Shown here piece by piece: positions 36,848 to 44,831 of a DNA stretch of 64,000 bases (position 1 is the first letter of the stretch; each line of letters opens with the position of its first letter). Source of the stretch: Cellulomonas sp. Leaf334 (lineage in GTDB: Bacteria > Actinomycetota > Actinomycetes > Actinomycetales > Cellulomonadaceae). The stretch spans positions 1,904,812 to 1,968,811 of the forward strand of contig NZ_LMOO01000001.1 in assembly GCF_001424195.1 (NCBI RefSeq), written 5' to 3'. The notes under the pieces were generated by a model. It was not told where the DNA came from, did no database searches, and saw nothing but the letters and a program-made list of their open reading frames with translations. The translations under genes were made by a program, and so were the position numbers.

Positions 36848-38061
36848 CGCGCCCCGGCCGGGAGCACCACGGTCAACCGGAACCGCCCGTCGCGGACCGC
36901 GGCGTCCATCCGACCACCCTCCAGCCGCACCCGTTCGGCCAGCCCGACGAGCCCGCGCCCGGCACCGGGGATCTCGGCGGCGGTCAGCCCGACGGGCACA
37001 GCGTTCTCCACCTCGACCAGGAGGTCGTCGTCGTGCTCCGCGACGACCACGTGCACGGTTGCGTGCGGGGCGTGCTTGCGGGCGTTGGTCAGCCCTTCCT
37101 GGACGGCGCGGAACGCGGTGCGCTGCATCGACTCCCGCAGGCCGTCCGTCGGGACCGACATGCGGATGTCGACGGACTCGCCGGCCTCCCGCGCCTCGGC
37201 GACGAGCTGGGGGATGTCCCGCAGCCGGGGCTGCGGGCGGTCGGTGCCGGGCGAGACCTCGTGCAGCACCGTGAGCAGCTCGCTGAGGTCCTCCACGGCG
37301 CGGTGCGCGTTCTCGCGGATGACGACGGCCGCGTCGTGGATCTCCGCCGAGGTCGGCGCCGTCGCTGCCGGGCGGGCGGGGTCGGTGCGGTACTCCAGCG
37401 CGCCGGCGTGCACGGACAGCAGCGAGACGCGGTGGGCGAGCACGTCGTGCATCTCGCGGGCGATCCGTTCGCGCTCGTCGCGACGCGTCGTCGCCAGCCG
37501 CTCCTCGTAGCGCTCGCGGTCCCGGGCGGCGGACTCGCGCAGACCCTCGATGACCTGACGGCGGGACCGCGCGAGCAGCCCGGCGCACAGGACCAGCGCG
37601 TACATCAGGGGGATCGTCACCAACCACACCAGCAGCTCCATGCCCGGCAGCGGGAAGAGCCAGTGGTAGGGCAGCGCGGTCGCGATGTGCAGCGCGGTGA
37701 TCGCCACGGAGCGCAGCGGCCGGGACCACGTCGCCATCCGGAAGACGCCGACGAGGGTGGGCACGGCGGCGGTGATGGCCAGCGCCCCGGGGAGCACCAG
37801 CAACAGGCCCACGACGCTCGGGTACCGGCGGGTCCACCACAGGAGCAGGCACGCGACGAGACCGAGGGCGATGTCGAGCGGCCAGAACCACGCGCTGACG
37901 CCCGCGACGAAGGACGGGTGGATGAGGAACGCGTAGTAGTACCAGGACCAGAGCGAGACGGCGAACACGATGCCGTCGGCGACCCACTCGCGGCGGGTCC
38001 GGTGCGGCTCCAGCGGCGACAGCGCGCGCAGCCACCTGCGGGCGCGCGCCGCTTCAGCCAT
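36844..38061 (-). CDS. DesK/NarX-type sensor histidine kinase
   Basis: A 405-residue kinase with about five N-terminal transmembrane segments (35-165), a HisKA_3 dimerisation helix (ERERIAREMHDVLAHRVSLL; the phosphorylated His follows REM) and an HATPase_c domain (EGLTNARKHAPHATV, GRGLVGLAERVRLEGG). No extracellular sensor domain, so it probably senses membrane state or a partner ABC exporter, as DesK- and LiaS-like kinases do. The stop overlaps the response-regulator start. Confidence 0.9.
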   Translation of the reverse strand: MAEAARARRWLRALSPLEPHRTRREWVADGIVFAVSLWSWYYYAFLIHPSFVAGVSAWFWPLDIALGLVACLLLWWTRRYPSVVGLLLVLPGALAITAAVPTLVGVFRMATWSRPLRSVAITALHIATALPYHWLFPLPGMELLVWLVTIPLMYALVLCAGLLARSRRQVIEGLRESAARDRERYEERLATTRRDERERIAREMHDVLAHRVSLLSVHAGALEYRTDPARPAATAPTSAEIHDAAVVIRENAHRAVEDLSELLTVLHEVSPGTDRPQPRLRDIPQLVAEAREAGESVDIRMSVPTDGLRESMQRTAFRAVQEGLTNARKHAPHATVHVVVAEHDDDLLVEVENAVPVGLTAAEIPGAGRGLVGLAERVRLEGGRMDAAVRDGRFRLTVVLPAGAR

Positions 38062-38183
38062 CCTCCGAGGATACGGAGACGCGGTCCGACGACGACGGTC
38101 GGCCGACGACTTCTGGCCGGACGGCCGGGAGGTCTGGCCGATCGACCGACGAGGCCGTCGGGCCGGAGGTCGAGACTGGGGGC

Positions 38184-38951
38184 ATGGCAGACGAACACGC
38201 ACTCGAGCTCATCGACCTCCGCCGGGAGTTCGCCGAGAAGGTGGCCGTCGACGACATGTCGTTGCGCGTCCCGTACGGGTCGTTCTACGGGGTGGTCGGA
38301 CCGAACGGCGCCGGCAAGACGACCGCCCTGTCGATGGCGGTGGGCCTGCTGCGGCCCACGAGCGGCCGGGCGCTGGTGCAGGGGATCGACGTGTGGGCCG
38401 ACCCCATCGGCGCCAAGCAGCGGCTCGGGGTGCTGCCCGACGGCCTCGCCCTGCCCGAGCGGCTGACCGGCGGGGAGCTCCTCACCTACTGGGGACGCTT
38501 CCGCCGGCTGCCGAAGGACGTCGTCGCGGCGCGCACCGGGGAGCTGCTGCGCATCCTGGAGCTCGACGAGGCCGAGACGCTGGGCACGCTCGTCGGCGAG
38601 TACTCGACGGGCATGCGCAAGAAGATCGGCCTGGCCACCGCGCTGCTGCACGCGCCGAAGGTGCTGGTCCTCGACGAGCCGTACGAGGCGGTCGACCCGG
38701 TCTCGGCGCGGGTGCTGACGCGGATCCTGCGCCGGTTCACCGAGGGCGGCGGTGCCGTGGTGATCTCCAGCCACGTCATGGCGATGGTCGAGCAGCTGTG
38801 CGACCGCGTGGCGATCGTGGCCCGCGGGCAGGTCGTGGCCGACGGCACCCTCGACGAGGTGCGGCGGGGCGCCAGCCTCGAGGACCGGTTCGTCGAGCTG
38901 GTCGGCGCCCCCGAGGTCGACGAGGAGGAGCTCGCATGGATCGGGAGCTGA
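38184..38951 (+). CDS. ABC transporter ATP-binding protein
   Basis: A 255-residue ATPase: Walker A GPNGAGKTT, signature YSTGMRKKIGLA, Walker B VLVLDEPYEAVDP and H-loop SSHVM. It resembles the ABC-2 exporter ATPases (drug, bacteriocin or lipid export). It overlaps the permease gene by 16 bases and is divergent from the kinase gene, so the two-component system likely regulates it. Confidence 0.92.
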   Translation: MADEHALELIDLRREFAEKVAVDDMSLRVPYGSFYGVVGPNGAGKTTALSMAVGLLRPTSGRALVQGIDVWADPIGAKQRLGVLPDGLALPERLTGGELLTYWGRFRRLPKDVVAARTGELLRILELDEAETLGTLVGEYSTGMRKKIGLATALLHAPKVLVLDEPYEAVDPVSARVLTRILRRFTEGGGAVVISSHVMAMVEQLCDRVAIVARGQVVADGTLDEVRRGASLEDRFVELVGAPEVDEEELAWIGS

Positions 38952-40627
38952 TCTCGCTGAAGTTCACGATGCTGCGGAACACCACGCCGGGGCTGCGCAA
39001 GGTGGGCTGGGTGTTCGGGGGCGTGGCCGTCCTCGCGACCTGGGCGGTGGCCCTCCTGGCGTCCGGGGACCAGGTGCGCGCGTCCGCGCTGACCCTCGTG
39101 TTCGCCCTGTGGGGCCTCGGCGCCGCGATCGGACCGGTCCTGACCAGCGGGGCGGGTGTCCTGCGCGCCGACTACTTCGCGCTGCTCCCGTTGCCGCGAG
39201 CCGCCCTCGGACGCGGCCTGCTGGCGAGCGTGCTGGTGAGCATCGCGTCCGGCTTCGTGCTGCTCGCCCTCCTCGCGACAGTCGTCCACGCGCTGTCCGT
39301 GGCGCCCGAGACGGTCGTCGTGGTCCTCGTCGGCGCCCCCCTGACCTGGTTGCTCGTCGTCACCCTGTCGCGCCTGGTCTACGGCCTGCTCGGTGCGGCG
39401 ATGAAGACCAAGCTCGGTGTCGAGATCGCCGGGGTGCAGTTCGGCCTCATGTTCGCCGCGTGGTTCGCCGGCTGGATGGTCGTGCAGGTGGCCGTGGAGA
39501 GCATCCCGAAGCTGCTCCAGGACGGTCTGCCCGAGGGGATCATCACGACGGTCGTCGACGCGCTGCCGACCTCCTGGACGGTGCTCGCCGTCGACGCCGC
39601 AGCCGCGGGCGACTGGTCACGTGCCGGGCTGCTGCTGCTCGCGCTCGCGGGCGTGGACGCCGTCCTGGTGCTGGCCACCATCCCGCTGCTGGTGCCCCGC
39701 AGCGCCGCCGTCGAGAAGCGGCGGCAGGGGCGTCGCTCCCGCGCCCTGGTCGCGGGCGGCGGGATCCTGCCCGCCACCCAGACCGGCGCGGTCGTGATGA
39801 AGGAGCTCCGGCAGTGGCGGCGGGACGCCTGGCGCGCCCTGGAGAGCAGCACCGCCGTGTGGACGGGTGCCGCGATCGGCGTGTTCGCCCTCCTCGGGGG
39901 CTACACCGCACCGGTCGCGTCGTTCGCCGGGCTCATCGTCGCGTTCATGCTCGGCCTCAGCGGGTGCAACCTCTACGGGCAGGACGGGTCCGCCGTGTGG
40001 CAGAACGTCGTCGGCGAGGACGAGTCGTCCGTGCGGTCCGACGTCCGTGGCCGCCAGTGGGCGATGCTCCTCGTGTTCGTTCCGCGTGCGCTGGTCGTGT
40101 CCGTCGCGTTCCTGCTGCTCAGCCAGGCGTGGTGGGCCGTCCCGGTGCTGCTGGCGTCGATCCCGGCGGTGTTCGGTGCCGCCGCGGGCGCCGCGATCCT
40201 CGTGTCGGCGCTCGGGGTGTCGCCCGGAGTCGACCCGCGCCGACGGCTCGGGCCGAACGACGCGAACGGCAACATCGCCCTGCACGTCTGGATCGTGCTC
40301 CTCCTGGTCCCCGTGGCGTCGATCCCGACGGCCGGGATGATCGTGTGGTCGCAGCTCACCGGGTCGGCCGCGCTGACCGTCGCCGCGGTCGTGGTCGGTC
40401 TGCTCAACGGCGTCGCCGCCGCGTGGGCGCTGGGCCGCGTCGCGATCGAATACCTGACCACACGCATGCCGGACGTGTTCAGCCGCATCCGGTACGGGCA
40501 GGTCTTCCGGGAGGCCGACGACGGGCTGCTGTCCTGGGTGGAGAGCACCACGCTCAAGGGCGAGCAGGACCTGGCGAACCAGAAGCAGAAGCAGCGGGAG
40601 GCCCGGCTCGCGCGCGCTGCCCGGTGA
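38936..40627 (+). CDS. ABC transporter permease
   Basis: A 563-residue integral membrane protein with roughly twelve hydrophobic segments in two halves, separated by a cytoplasmic region rich in Arg (PRSAAVEKRRQGRRSRAL) and ending in a charged tail. ATG at 38936 overlaps the ATPase gene. Together they form an exporter; the substrate is unknown. Confidence 0.85.
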   Translation: MDRELISLKFTMLRNTTPGLRKVGWVFGGVAVLATWAVALLASGDQVRASALTLVFALWGLGAAIGPVLTSGAGVLRADYFALLPLPRAALGRGLLASVLVSIASGFVLLALLATVVHALSVAPETVVVVLVGAPLTWLLVVTLSRLVYGLLGAAMKTKLGVEIAGVQFGLMFAAWFAGWMVVQVAVESIPKLLQDGLPEGIITTVVDALPTSWTVLAVDAAAAGDWSRAGLLLLALAGVDAVLVLATIPLLVPRSAAVEKRRQGRRSRALVAGGGILPATQTGAVVMKELRQWRRDAWRALESSTAVWTGAAIGVFALLGGYTAPVASFAGLIVAFMLGLSGCNLYGQDGSAVWQNVVGEDESSVRSDVRGRQWAMLLVFVPRALVVSVAFLLLSQAWWAVPVLLASIPAVFGAAAGAAILVSALGVSPGVDPRRRLGPNDANGNIALHVWIVLLLVPVASIPTAGMIVWSQLTGSAALTVAAVVVGLLNGVAAAWALGRVAIEYLTTRMPDVFSRIRYGQVFREADDGLLSWVESTTLKGEQDLANQKQKQREARLARAAR

Positions 40628-40659
40628 CGGTGTCGGACCCCCGTCCTAGCGTGGAGGGC

Positions 40660-41469
40660 ATGGCGGAGTTCCGGGACGCAGACCTGCACGACGCACGCTT
40701 CACGATGGTGGACCTGACCGGCGCCACGTTCCGGGCCGTCGGTCTCCACCAGGTGGTGATGCGGAACGTGGAGATCACGCACACCACCATCGACGGGGAG
40801 ATCGAGGACCTCGTCATCAACGGCGTCGACGTCGCCCCGCTGATCGAGGCAGAGCTGGACCGTCGGTTCCCCGACCGGGTCCTGTTCCGGCCGACGACCG
40901 CCGACGGGTTCCGGCAGGCGTGGGACCGGAACGAGGAGCTGTGGTCCGCGACCGTGGAACGTGCTCGACGGCTGCCGCCGGAGACGCTGCACGAGTCGGT
41001 GGCGGAGGAGTGGTCGTTTGTCGAGACCTTGCGCCACCTCGCGTTCGCGTCGGAGTCGTGGGTGGGCCGCGCCGTCCTGGGCGACCCCACCCCGTGGCAC
41101 CCGCTGTCCCTGCCGTGGGACGAGATGCGGCCCCGCCCGGGCGTCCCGCGGGACCGCGACGCGCGGCCGTCGCTCGACGAGGCGCTCTCCCTCCGGTTCG
41201 CCGCGATGGCACTCGTGCGGGGTGTGGTCGACGGCCTGACCGACGAGCAGCTCGACGTCCCCGGGGCACCGCTGGTCGGTCCGGGCTGGCCCGACGAGGG
41301 CGACTCGTTCACGCCGCGCCGGTGCCTGCGGGTGGTGCTCAACGAGGAGTGGGAGCACCGCAGGTACGCCGAGCGCGACCTGACCGTGCTGGAGGCTCAG
41401 CGCAGCGGCGCCCAGAACGACCACGGCTCGCCCTCGGGGCCGAGCGCCCCGTACTCGCGCACCCCGTAG
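40660..41469 (+). CDS. DinB-like domain protein with pentapeptide-like N-terminus
   Basis: A 269-residue protein. Residues 1-55 (FRDADLHDARFTMVDLTGATFRAVGL) look like a short pentapeptide repeat run; about 75-245 is a DinB/DinB_2 four-helix domain (WSFVETLRHLAFASESWVGRAVLG and a final RRCLRVVLNEEWEHRRYAERDL), a family of putative metal-dependent thiol transferases. The natural end of the domain is near ERDLTVLE; the last 24 residues are translated from sequence antisense to the convergent MerR-VOC gene. ATG at 40660 has GGAGGG directly upstream. Confidence 0.75.
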   Translation: MAEFRDADLHDARFTMVDLTGATFRAVGLHQVVMRNVEITHTTIDGEIEDLVINGVDVAPLIEAELDRRFPDRVLFRPTTADGFRQAWDRNEELWSATVERARRLPPETLHESVAEEWSFVETLRHLAFASESWVGRAVLGDPTPWHPLSLPWDEMRPRPGVPRDRDARPSLDEALSLRFAAMALVRGVVDGLTDEQLDVPGAPLVGPGWPDEGDSFTPRRCLRVVLNEEWEHRRYAERDLTVLEAQRSGAQNDHGSPSGPSAPYSRTP

Positions 41470-42176
41470 GGCTGGTCGGCCGGCGGGAACGTGACGGTGC
41501 CGCCACGCGCGACGACCGCGTCGTGGTGGGCGTCGACGTCCTGGACCGTGACGACGAGCATGCCTGTCGCGCCCCCGAGCGTCGCCGGCGACGCGAGACC
41601 CCACTCGGGAGCGACGCGGTGCAGCATGACCATCCCGTCGGCGGTGCGGACCTCCGCGTGCACGACCGTGCCGGTGTCGTCGCGGTGCAGCGGTCCCGGC
41701 TCCAGCCCGAACACGTCGACCAGGTGCCGGTGCGCGGCCTCCAGGTCGGCGTAGACGAGCACCGCGATCCGGCGCAGCGGCTCGGTGGCGGCGACGATGG
41801 TGTCCTCGAGGACGGCGAGCAGACGCCGGCAGACGTCCTCGTCGGCGGGACCGTCGGCGGGGACCACGGTGAGCCGGTGCAGCAGCCGCTCCATGCGCAG
41901 CACCTGGTCCTCCAGCGTGGCCAGGTGCGTGCGCAGGGCACCGTCGAGGGTCCAGGTCGGGTCGTCGAGCGCCGTGGCGATGTCCTCCAAGGACGTCCCG
42001 AACCGCCGCAGCACGCTGATCCGGTAGAGCCGCTCCACCTGCTCGCGCCGGTAGACGCGATGGCCCGCGGTCGTGCGGTCCGGCGTCAGGAGGCCGATGT
42101 CGTCGTAGTGGTGCAACGTGCGGACGGTCAGGCCGGAGACGTCCGCCAGCTCACCCACCCGCCACTCGTCGGCCAT
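41397..42176 (-). CDS. MerR-type regulator fused to a VOC (glyoxalase/bleomycin-resistance-like) domain
   Basis: A 259-residue fusion. Residues 1-120 are a MerR regulator (WRVGELADVSGLTVRTLHHYDDIGLLTPDRTTAGHRVY, then a dimerisation helix); residues 135-259 are a VOC/glyoxalase-like domain (RRIAVLVYADLEAAHRHLVDVFGLEPGPLHRDD ... GALGPEGEPWSFWAPLR). The VOC fold could act as a ligand-binding sensor, like the drug-binding domain of TipA. It is three bases after the VOC gene 42180-42560 and shares its promoter, which has a MerR-type 19-base spacer. Confidence 0.85.
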   Translation of the reverse strand: MADEWRVGELADVSGLTVRTLHHYDDIGLLTPDRTTAGHRVYRREQVERLYRISVLRRFGTSLEDIATALDDPTWTLDGALRTHLATLEDQVLRMERLLHRLTVVPADGPADEDVCRRLLAVLEDTIVAATEPLRRIAVLVYADLEAAHRHLVDVFGLEPGPLHRDDTGTVVHAEVRTADGMVMLHRVAPEWGLASPATLGGATGMLVVTVQDVDAHHDAVVARGGTVTFPPADQPYGVREYGALGPEGEPWSFWAPLR

Positions 42177-42179
42177 CGC

Positions 42180-42560
42180 TCAGCGCAACGGGGAGTGGAT
42201 AGCCCAGCGGTGGCCGAACGGGTCCACGAGCCAGCCGCGCTTCTCGTCGCCCTGGTCCGACGGCTCCCGGTCGACGGTCGCACCCGCGGCGACCGCCGCG
42301 GCGTAGACCGCGTCGGCGTCGTCGACCCCGAGCACGACCGCGCACGAGCTGTGCCCGAGCGTCGCCGGGGCGTAGGCGCCGTAGTCGTGGAACTCGTCGG
42401 ACAGGTAGAACGCGTTGCCGGCGATGGTGAGGGCGGCGAAGCCGATCCGCCCGTCGCCCTCGTCGCGTTCGCCGGTCTCCTGCGCGCCGAACGCCGCCGT
42501 GTAGAACGCGATCGCGGCCGCCGCGTCGTGCACCGTCAGGTACGGGACCAGGCTCGTCAT
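42180..42560 (-). CDS. VOC family protein (glyoxalase/bleomycin-resistance-like)
   Basis: A 126-residue single-domain VOC protein (MTSLVPYLTVHDAAAAIAFYTAAFGA opening; GWLVDPFGHRWAIHSP ending with the conserved DPFGH). Similar to the PhnB/YdcA-like group. First gene of the operon with the MerR-VOC fusion; both encode a VOC domain, so the enzyme and the sensor may recognise related compounds. Confidence 0.85.
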   Translation of the reverse strand: MTSLVPYLTVHDAAAAIAFYTAAFGAQETGERDEGDGRIGFAALTIAGNAFYLSDEFHDYGAYAPATLGHSSCAVVLGVDDADAVYAAAVAAGATVDREPSDQGDEKRGWLVDPFGHRWAIHSPLR

Positions 42561-42607
42561 GCTCGCTCCTCGGCTCGGGCGGCGCACCGTCGTCGCCGCT
42601 GCGCCCG

Positions 42608-42638
42608 ACGCTAGGCCCTCACGTCACGTGAGGTGCAA
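42608..42638 (-). promoter_or_regulatory. MerR-type promoter with 19-base spacer and dyad
   Basis: On the minus strand TTGCAC (42638-42633), a 19-base spacer, then TAGCGT (42613-42608). Most of the spacer is the dyad CCTCACGT/ACGTGAGG (42617-42633, one-base centre). Over-long spacers with a dyad between -35 and -10 are the hallmark of MerR-activated promoters such as tipA. It would drive the VOC and MerR-VOC genes, which start 48 bases downstream. Confidence 0.75.
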
Positions 42639-42701
42639 GGGGGTGTGCTTGTCCGGTCGTGGGCCGAGGGCTAGCGTCGAGAAGGACTCGGGGGGCACTC
42701 G

Positions 42702-43691
42702 ATGAGGACGTACGACCAGCCGCGCACGCCCGCCGCTGGCGCGCCCGGCCGCGCGAACCACGCCCGCCGGACCCCGGAGCCGTTCCTGCACGTCCTGCAG
42801 CGGACCGCCGGCAACAGGGCCGTCGGCGAGTACCTCCAGCACCCCCCGACGCGGTCGGCCGACGCGGTCGTCGAGGTCGAGGACGAGCCGGAGAGCGAAG
42901 GTGCCGAGGGCATCTTCGCGTCGACCGCGACGCACGGGCTCGGGTCCCCGGCCGCGGCGTCGGGCGGCGCCGTGCTCGCCGGGCTGGACGGGTTCGAGGC
43001 GCTCGCGGGCCCGTCGGTGGGCTCGGCGGCCGACATCATGGGTGGCGGCTCCGCGCCGAACGGGATGCGGATCGGGCTCACCAGCGCGCCCGACGGGTAC
43101 AAGGCGCCGCAGTTCGAGTTCGGCACGGTCGCGGCGATGGGTCCGACCGCGGCCGACCCGCCGACGTTCACCTGCACGCCGACGTGGAAGCAGCACGTGG
43201 ACGAGGGCAGCAACGTCTGCTGGTACCTCCCCGCGGGCAAGCACAAGTCGATCACGCAGCGTGGCGGCAAGGACGTCTACATCACGCTGAGCGCGGCGAT
43301 GTCCACGCTCGACGAGCGGGCCGAGCGCGAGCATGCCGACGACATCAAGCAGGCGCGCGACATCTCGATCCAGGAGGCCGAGACGCTCCTGACGCTCCAC
43401 GTCATCGGCAAGACCTTCCCCGCCGCCGCGACCGCCACGGCGGCCCAGCAGCACGTCCTCGACGCGATCACGGCCAGCCTCACGCACCCCGGGCTCGGCA
43501 ACGACCAGAGCACCTGGGCGGCGACGTACGACCGGCTGTTCATGAAGACCGGGGTACGCGACGTCAAGAAGTGGCACAACTTCGGCGAGACGGGCCCACC
43601 CGTGGTCACCGCGACCCAGATCGTGCACACCGTCGCGGCGGGGTCGACGAGCATCGGCACGACGTCGTCCGCCGCCCTGATCGTCTACTGA
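42702..43691 (+). CDS. Protein with N-terminal LQRTAGNRAV motif (eCIS-associated type), function unknown
   Basis: A 329-residue protein without signal peptide or membrane segment. Residues 32-41 read LQRTAGNRAV, the short N-terminal motif found in many actinobacterial proteins linked to extracellular contractile injection systems. A low-complexity region (50-110) follows, then a folded part with CWYLPAGKHKS, a helix with REHADDIKQA (Glu210, His211; no full HExxH) and FMKTGVRDVKKWHNFGE. It may be a cargo or eCIS-associated protein, but no sheath, tube or baseplate gene is in the window. The next gene starts two bases after the stop. Confidence 0.6.
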   Translation: MRTYDQPRTPAAGAPGRANHARRTPEPFLHVLQRTAGNRAVGEYLQHPPTRSADAVVEVEDEPESEGAEGIFASTATHGLGSPAAASGGAVLAGLDGFEALAGPSVGSAADIMGGGSAPNGMRIGLTSAPDGYKAPQFEFGTVAAMGPTAADPPTFTCTPTWKQHVDEGSNVCWYLPAGKHKSITQRGGKDVYITLSAAMSTLDERAEREHADDIKQARDISIQEAETLLTLHVIGKTFPAAATATAAQQHVLDAITASLTHPGLGNDQSTWAATYDRLFMKTGVRDVKKWHNFGETGPPVVTATQIVHTVAAGSTSIGTTSSAALIVY

Positions 43692-43692
43692 C

Positions 43693-44433
43693 ATGGGATC
43701 CGTCGTCGTGCCCGTCACCGCGTTCTCCGACGAGCCCACCGCCTGGCTCGACCACCTCGAACGCCGCACCCGGCACACCGTGGGTGCCCGGTGCGCCGCC
43801 GCGGGCCTCGTCGTGGTCGGCCGTCGCACGGGAGAGGTCCTCGCCGTCGACGCCGTGCTCCAGGGGGAGGCCACGGGCCCCGTCGCCCTGCCGCCGGTCC
43901 CGCGGGACTTCGACGGCAGCGAGGGCCTGACCCCGGCGGTCCATGACGGCGAGCGCGCGCTCGTGTTCGCGGTCGCGGGGGCCGACGGTGCCTGGGTCCT
44001 GCTGGACCGGCCCGGGGCGGCCGTCGGCGAGCGGTCGGTGGACGACCTCGACGCGCAGGTCCAGGCGGCGACCTGGTTCGCGCGGCTCCCGCACGACGAC
44101 GCCCGGGTCGTGGCGCTCGTCGACGCCGCCGACGACGGCAACCCGGCGACCGTGTCCAGCGCCCTGCGCGCCCTCGGCGACGAGCAGCTCCACGACGCCA
44201 CGACCGACCTGATGACGCTGGCCCTCGCGTCCGACGTCCCCGCCCTCCCCGCCGTGCTCGCGGCCGTCGCGCTGTGGTTGCTCGACGAGCACGCGCGGGC
44301 CTCGGCCGCGCTGGCCGGCACCGTCGACCGGCTGGGCCGGGACCGGTTCCTCGAGCTGTGGGGCGTGCAGGAGTCCGCCGACGACCCGGTGCTGCTCGTC
44401 GCCCCCGACCCGGACCTGTTGCCGTACGCCTGA
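43693..44433 (+). CDS. Hypothetical protein co-transcribed with the LQRTAGNRAV protein
   Basis: A 246-residue acidic soluble protein, Ala/Asp-rich, no signal or membrane segment. It alternates strands (RCAAAGLVVVGRRTGEVLAVDAVLQ, VFAVAGADGAWVLLDRPG) in the first half and helices (ALALASDVPALPAVLAAVALWLLDEHARASAALAG) in the second. No family recognised. Its start is two bases after the stop of the LQRTAGNRAV gene, so the two are almost certainly one operon; it could be a chaperone, adaptor or immunity partner, but that is inference. Confidence 0.6.
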   Translation: MGSVVVPVTAFSDEPTAWLDHLERRTRHTVGARCAAAGLVVVGRRTGEVLAVDAVLQGEATGPVALPPVPRDFDGSEGLTPAVHDGERALVFAVAGADGAWVLLDRPGAAVGERSVDDLDAQVQAATWFARLPHDDARVVALVDAADDGNPATVSSALRALGDEQLHDATTDLMTLALASDVPALPAVLAAVALWLLDEHARASAALAGTVDRLGRDRFLELWGVQESADDPVLLVAPDPDLLPYA

Positions 44434-44467
44434 CCGGGTGTGGGTGGTGACCCCTAGCGTCGGTGTC

Positions 44468-44830
44468 ATGGCTCCGACACACCACACCCTGGACTACGTC
44501 GAGATCGCCGCGCCGGACCTCCCGGCGGCGATCGACTTCTACTCCCGCGCGTTCGGCTGGGAGTTCACGCAGTACGGCCCCGGCTACGCGGGCATCCGGC
44601 GGGCCGACGGCGACGGCGAGGTCGGCGGGCTCAGCGCGGAGGGCGTGCCCGGGACGGGCGGCCCGCTCGTCCTGCTGTTCTCCGCCGACCTCGACGCCAC
44701 CGTCGCCGCGGTGGTGGCCGCCGGAGGGACCGTCGTCAACGGCCCCTACGGCTTCCCGGGCGGACGCCGGTTCCACTTCCACGACCCGGCCGGCAACGAG
44801 CTGGGCGTCTGGGCGGCTGCTCCGGAGTAG
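44468..44830 (+). CDS. VOC family protein
   Basis: A 120-residue glyoxalase-like protein (HTLDYVEIAAPDLPAAIDFYSRAFGWEFTQYGPGYAGI; end FHFHDPAGNELGVWAA). The DPAGNELG ending carries the usual metal-binding Glu. Possible lactoylglutathione lyase or antibiotic-binding role; not resolvable. Stands alone, one base before the end of the convergent esterase gene. Confidence 0.85.
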   Translation: MAPTHHTLDYVEIAAPDLPAAIDFYSRAFGWEFTQYGPGYAGIRRADGDGEVGGLSAEGVPGTGGPLVLLFSADLDATVAAVVAAGGTVVNGPYGFPGGRRFHFHDPAGNELGVWAAAPE

Positions 44831-44831
44831 G

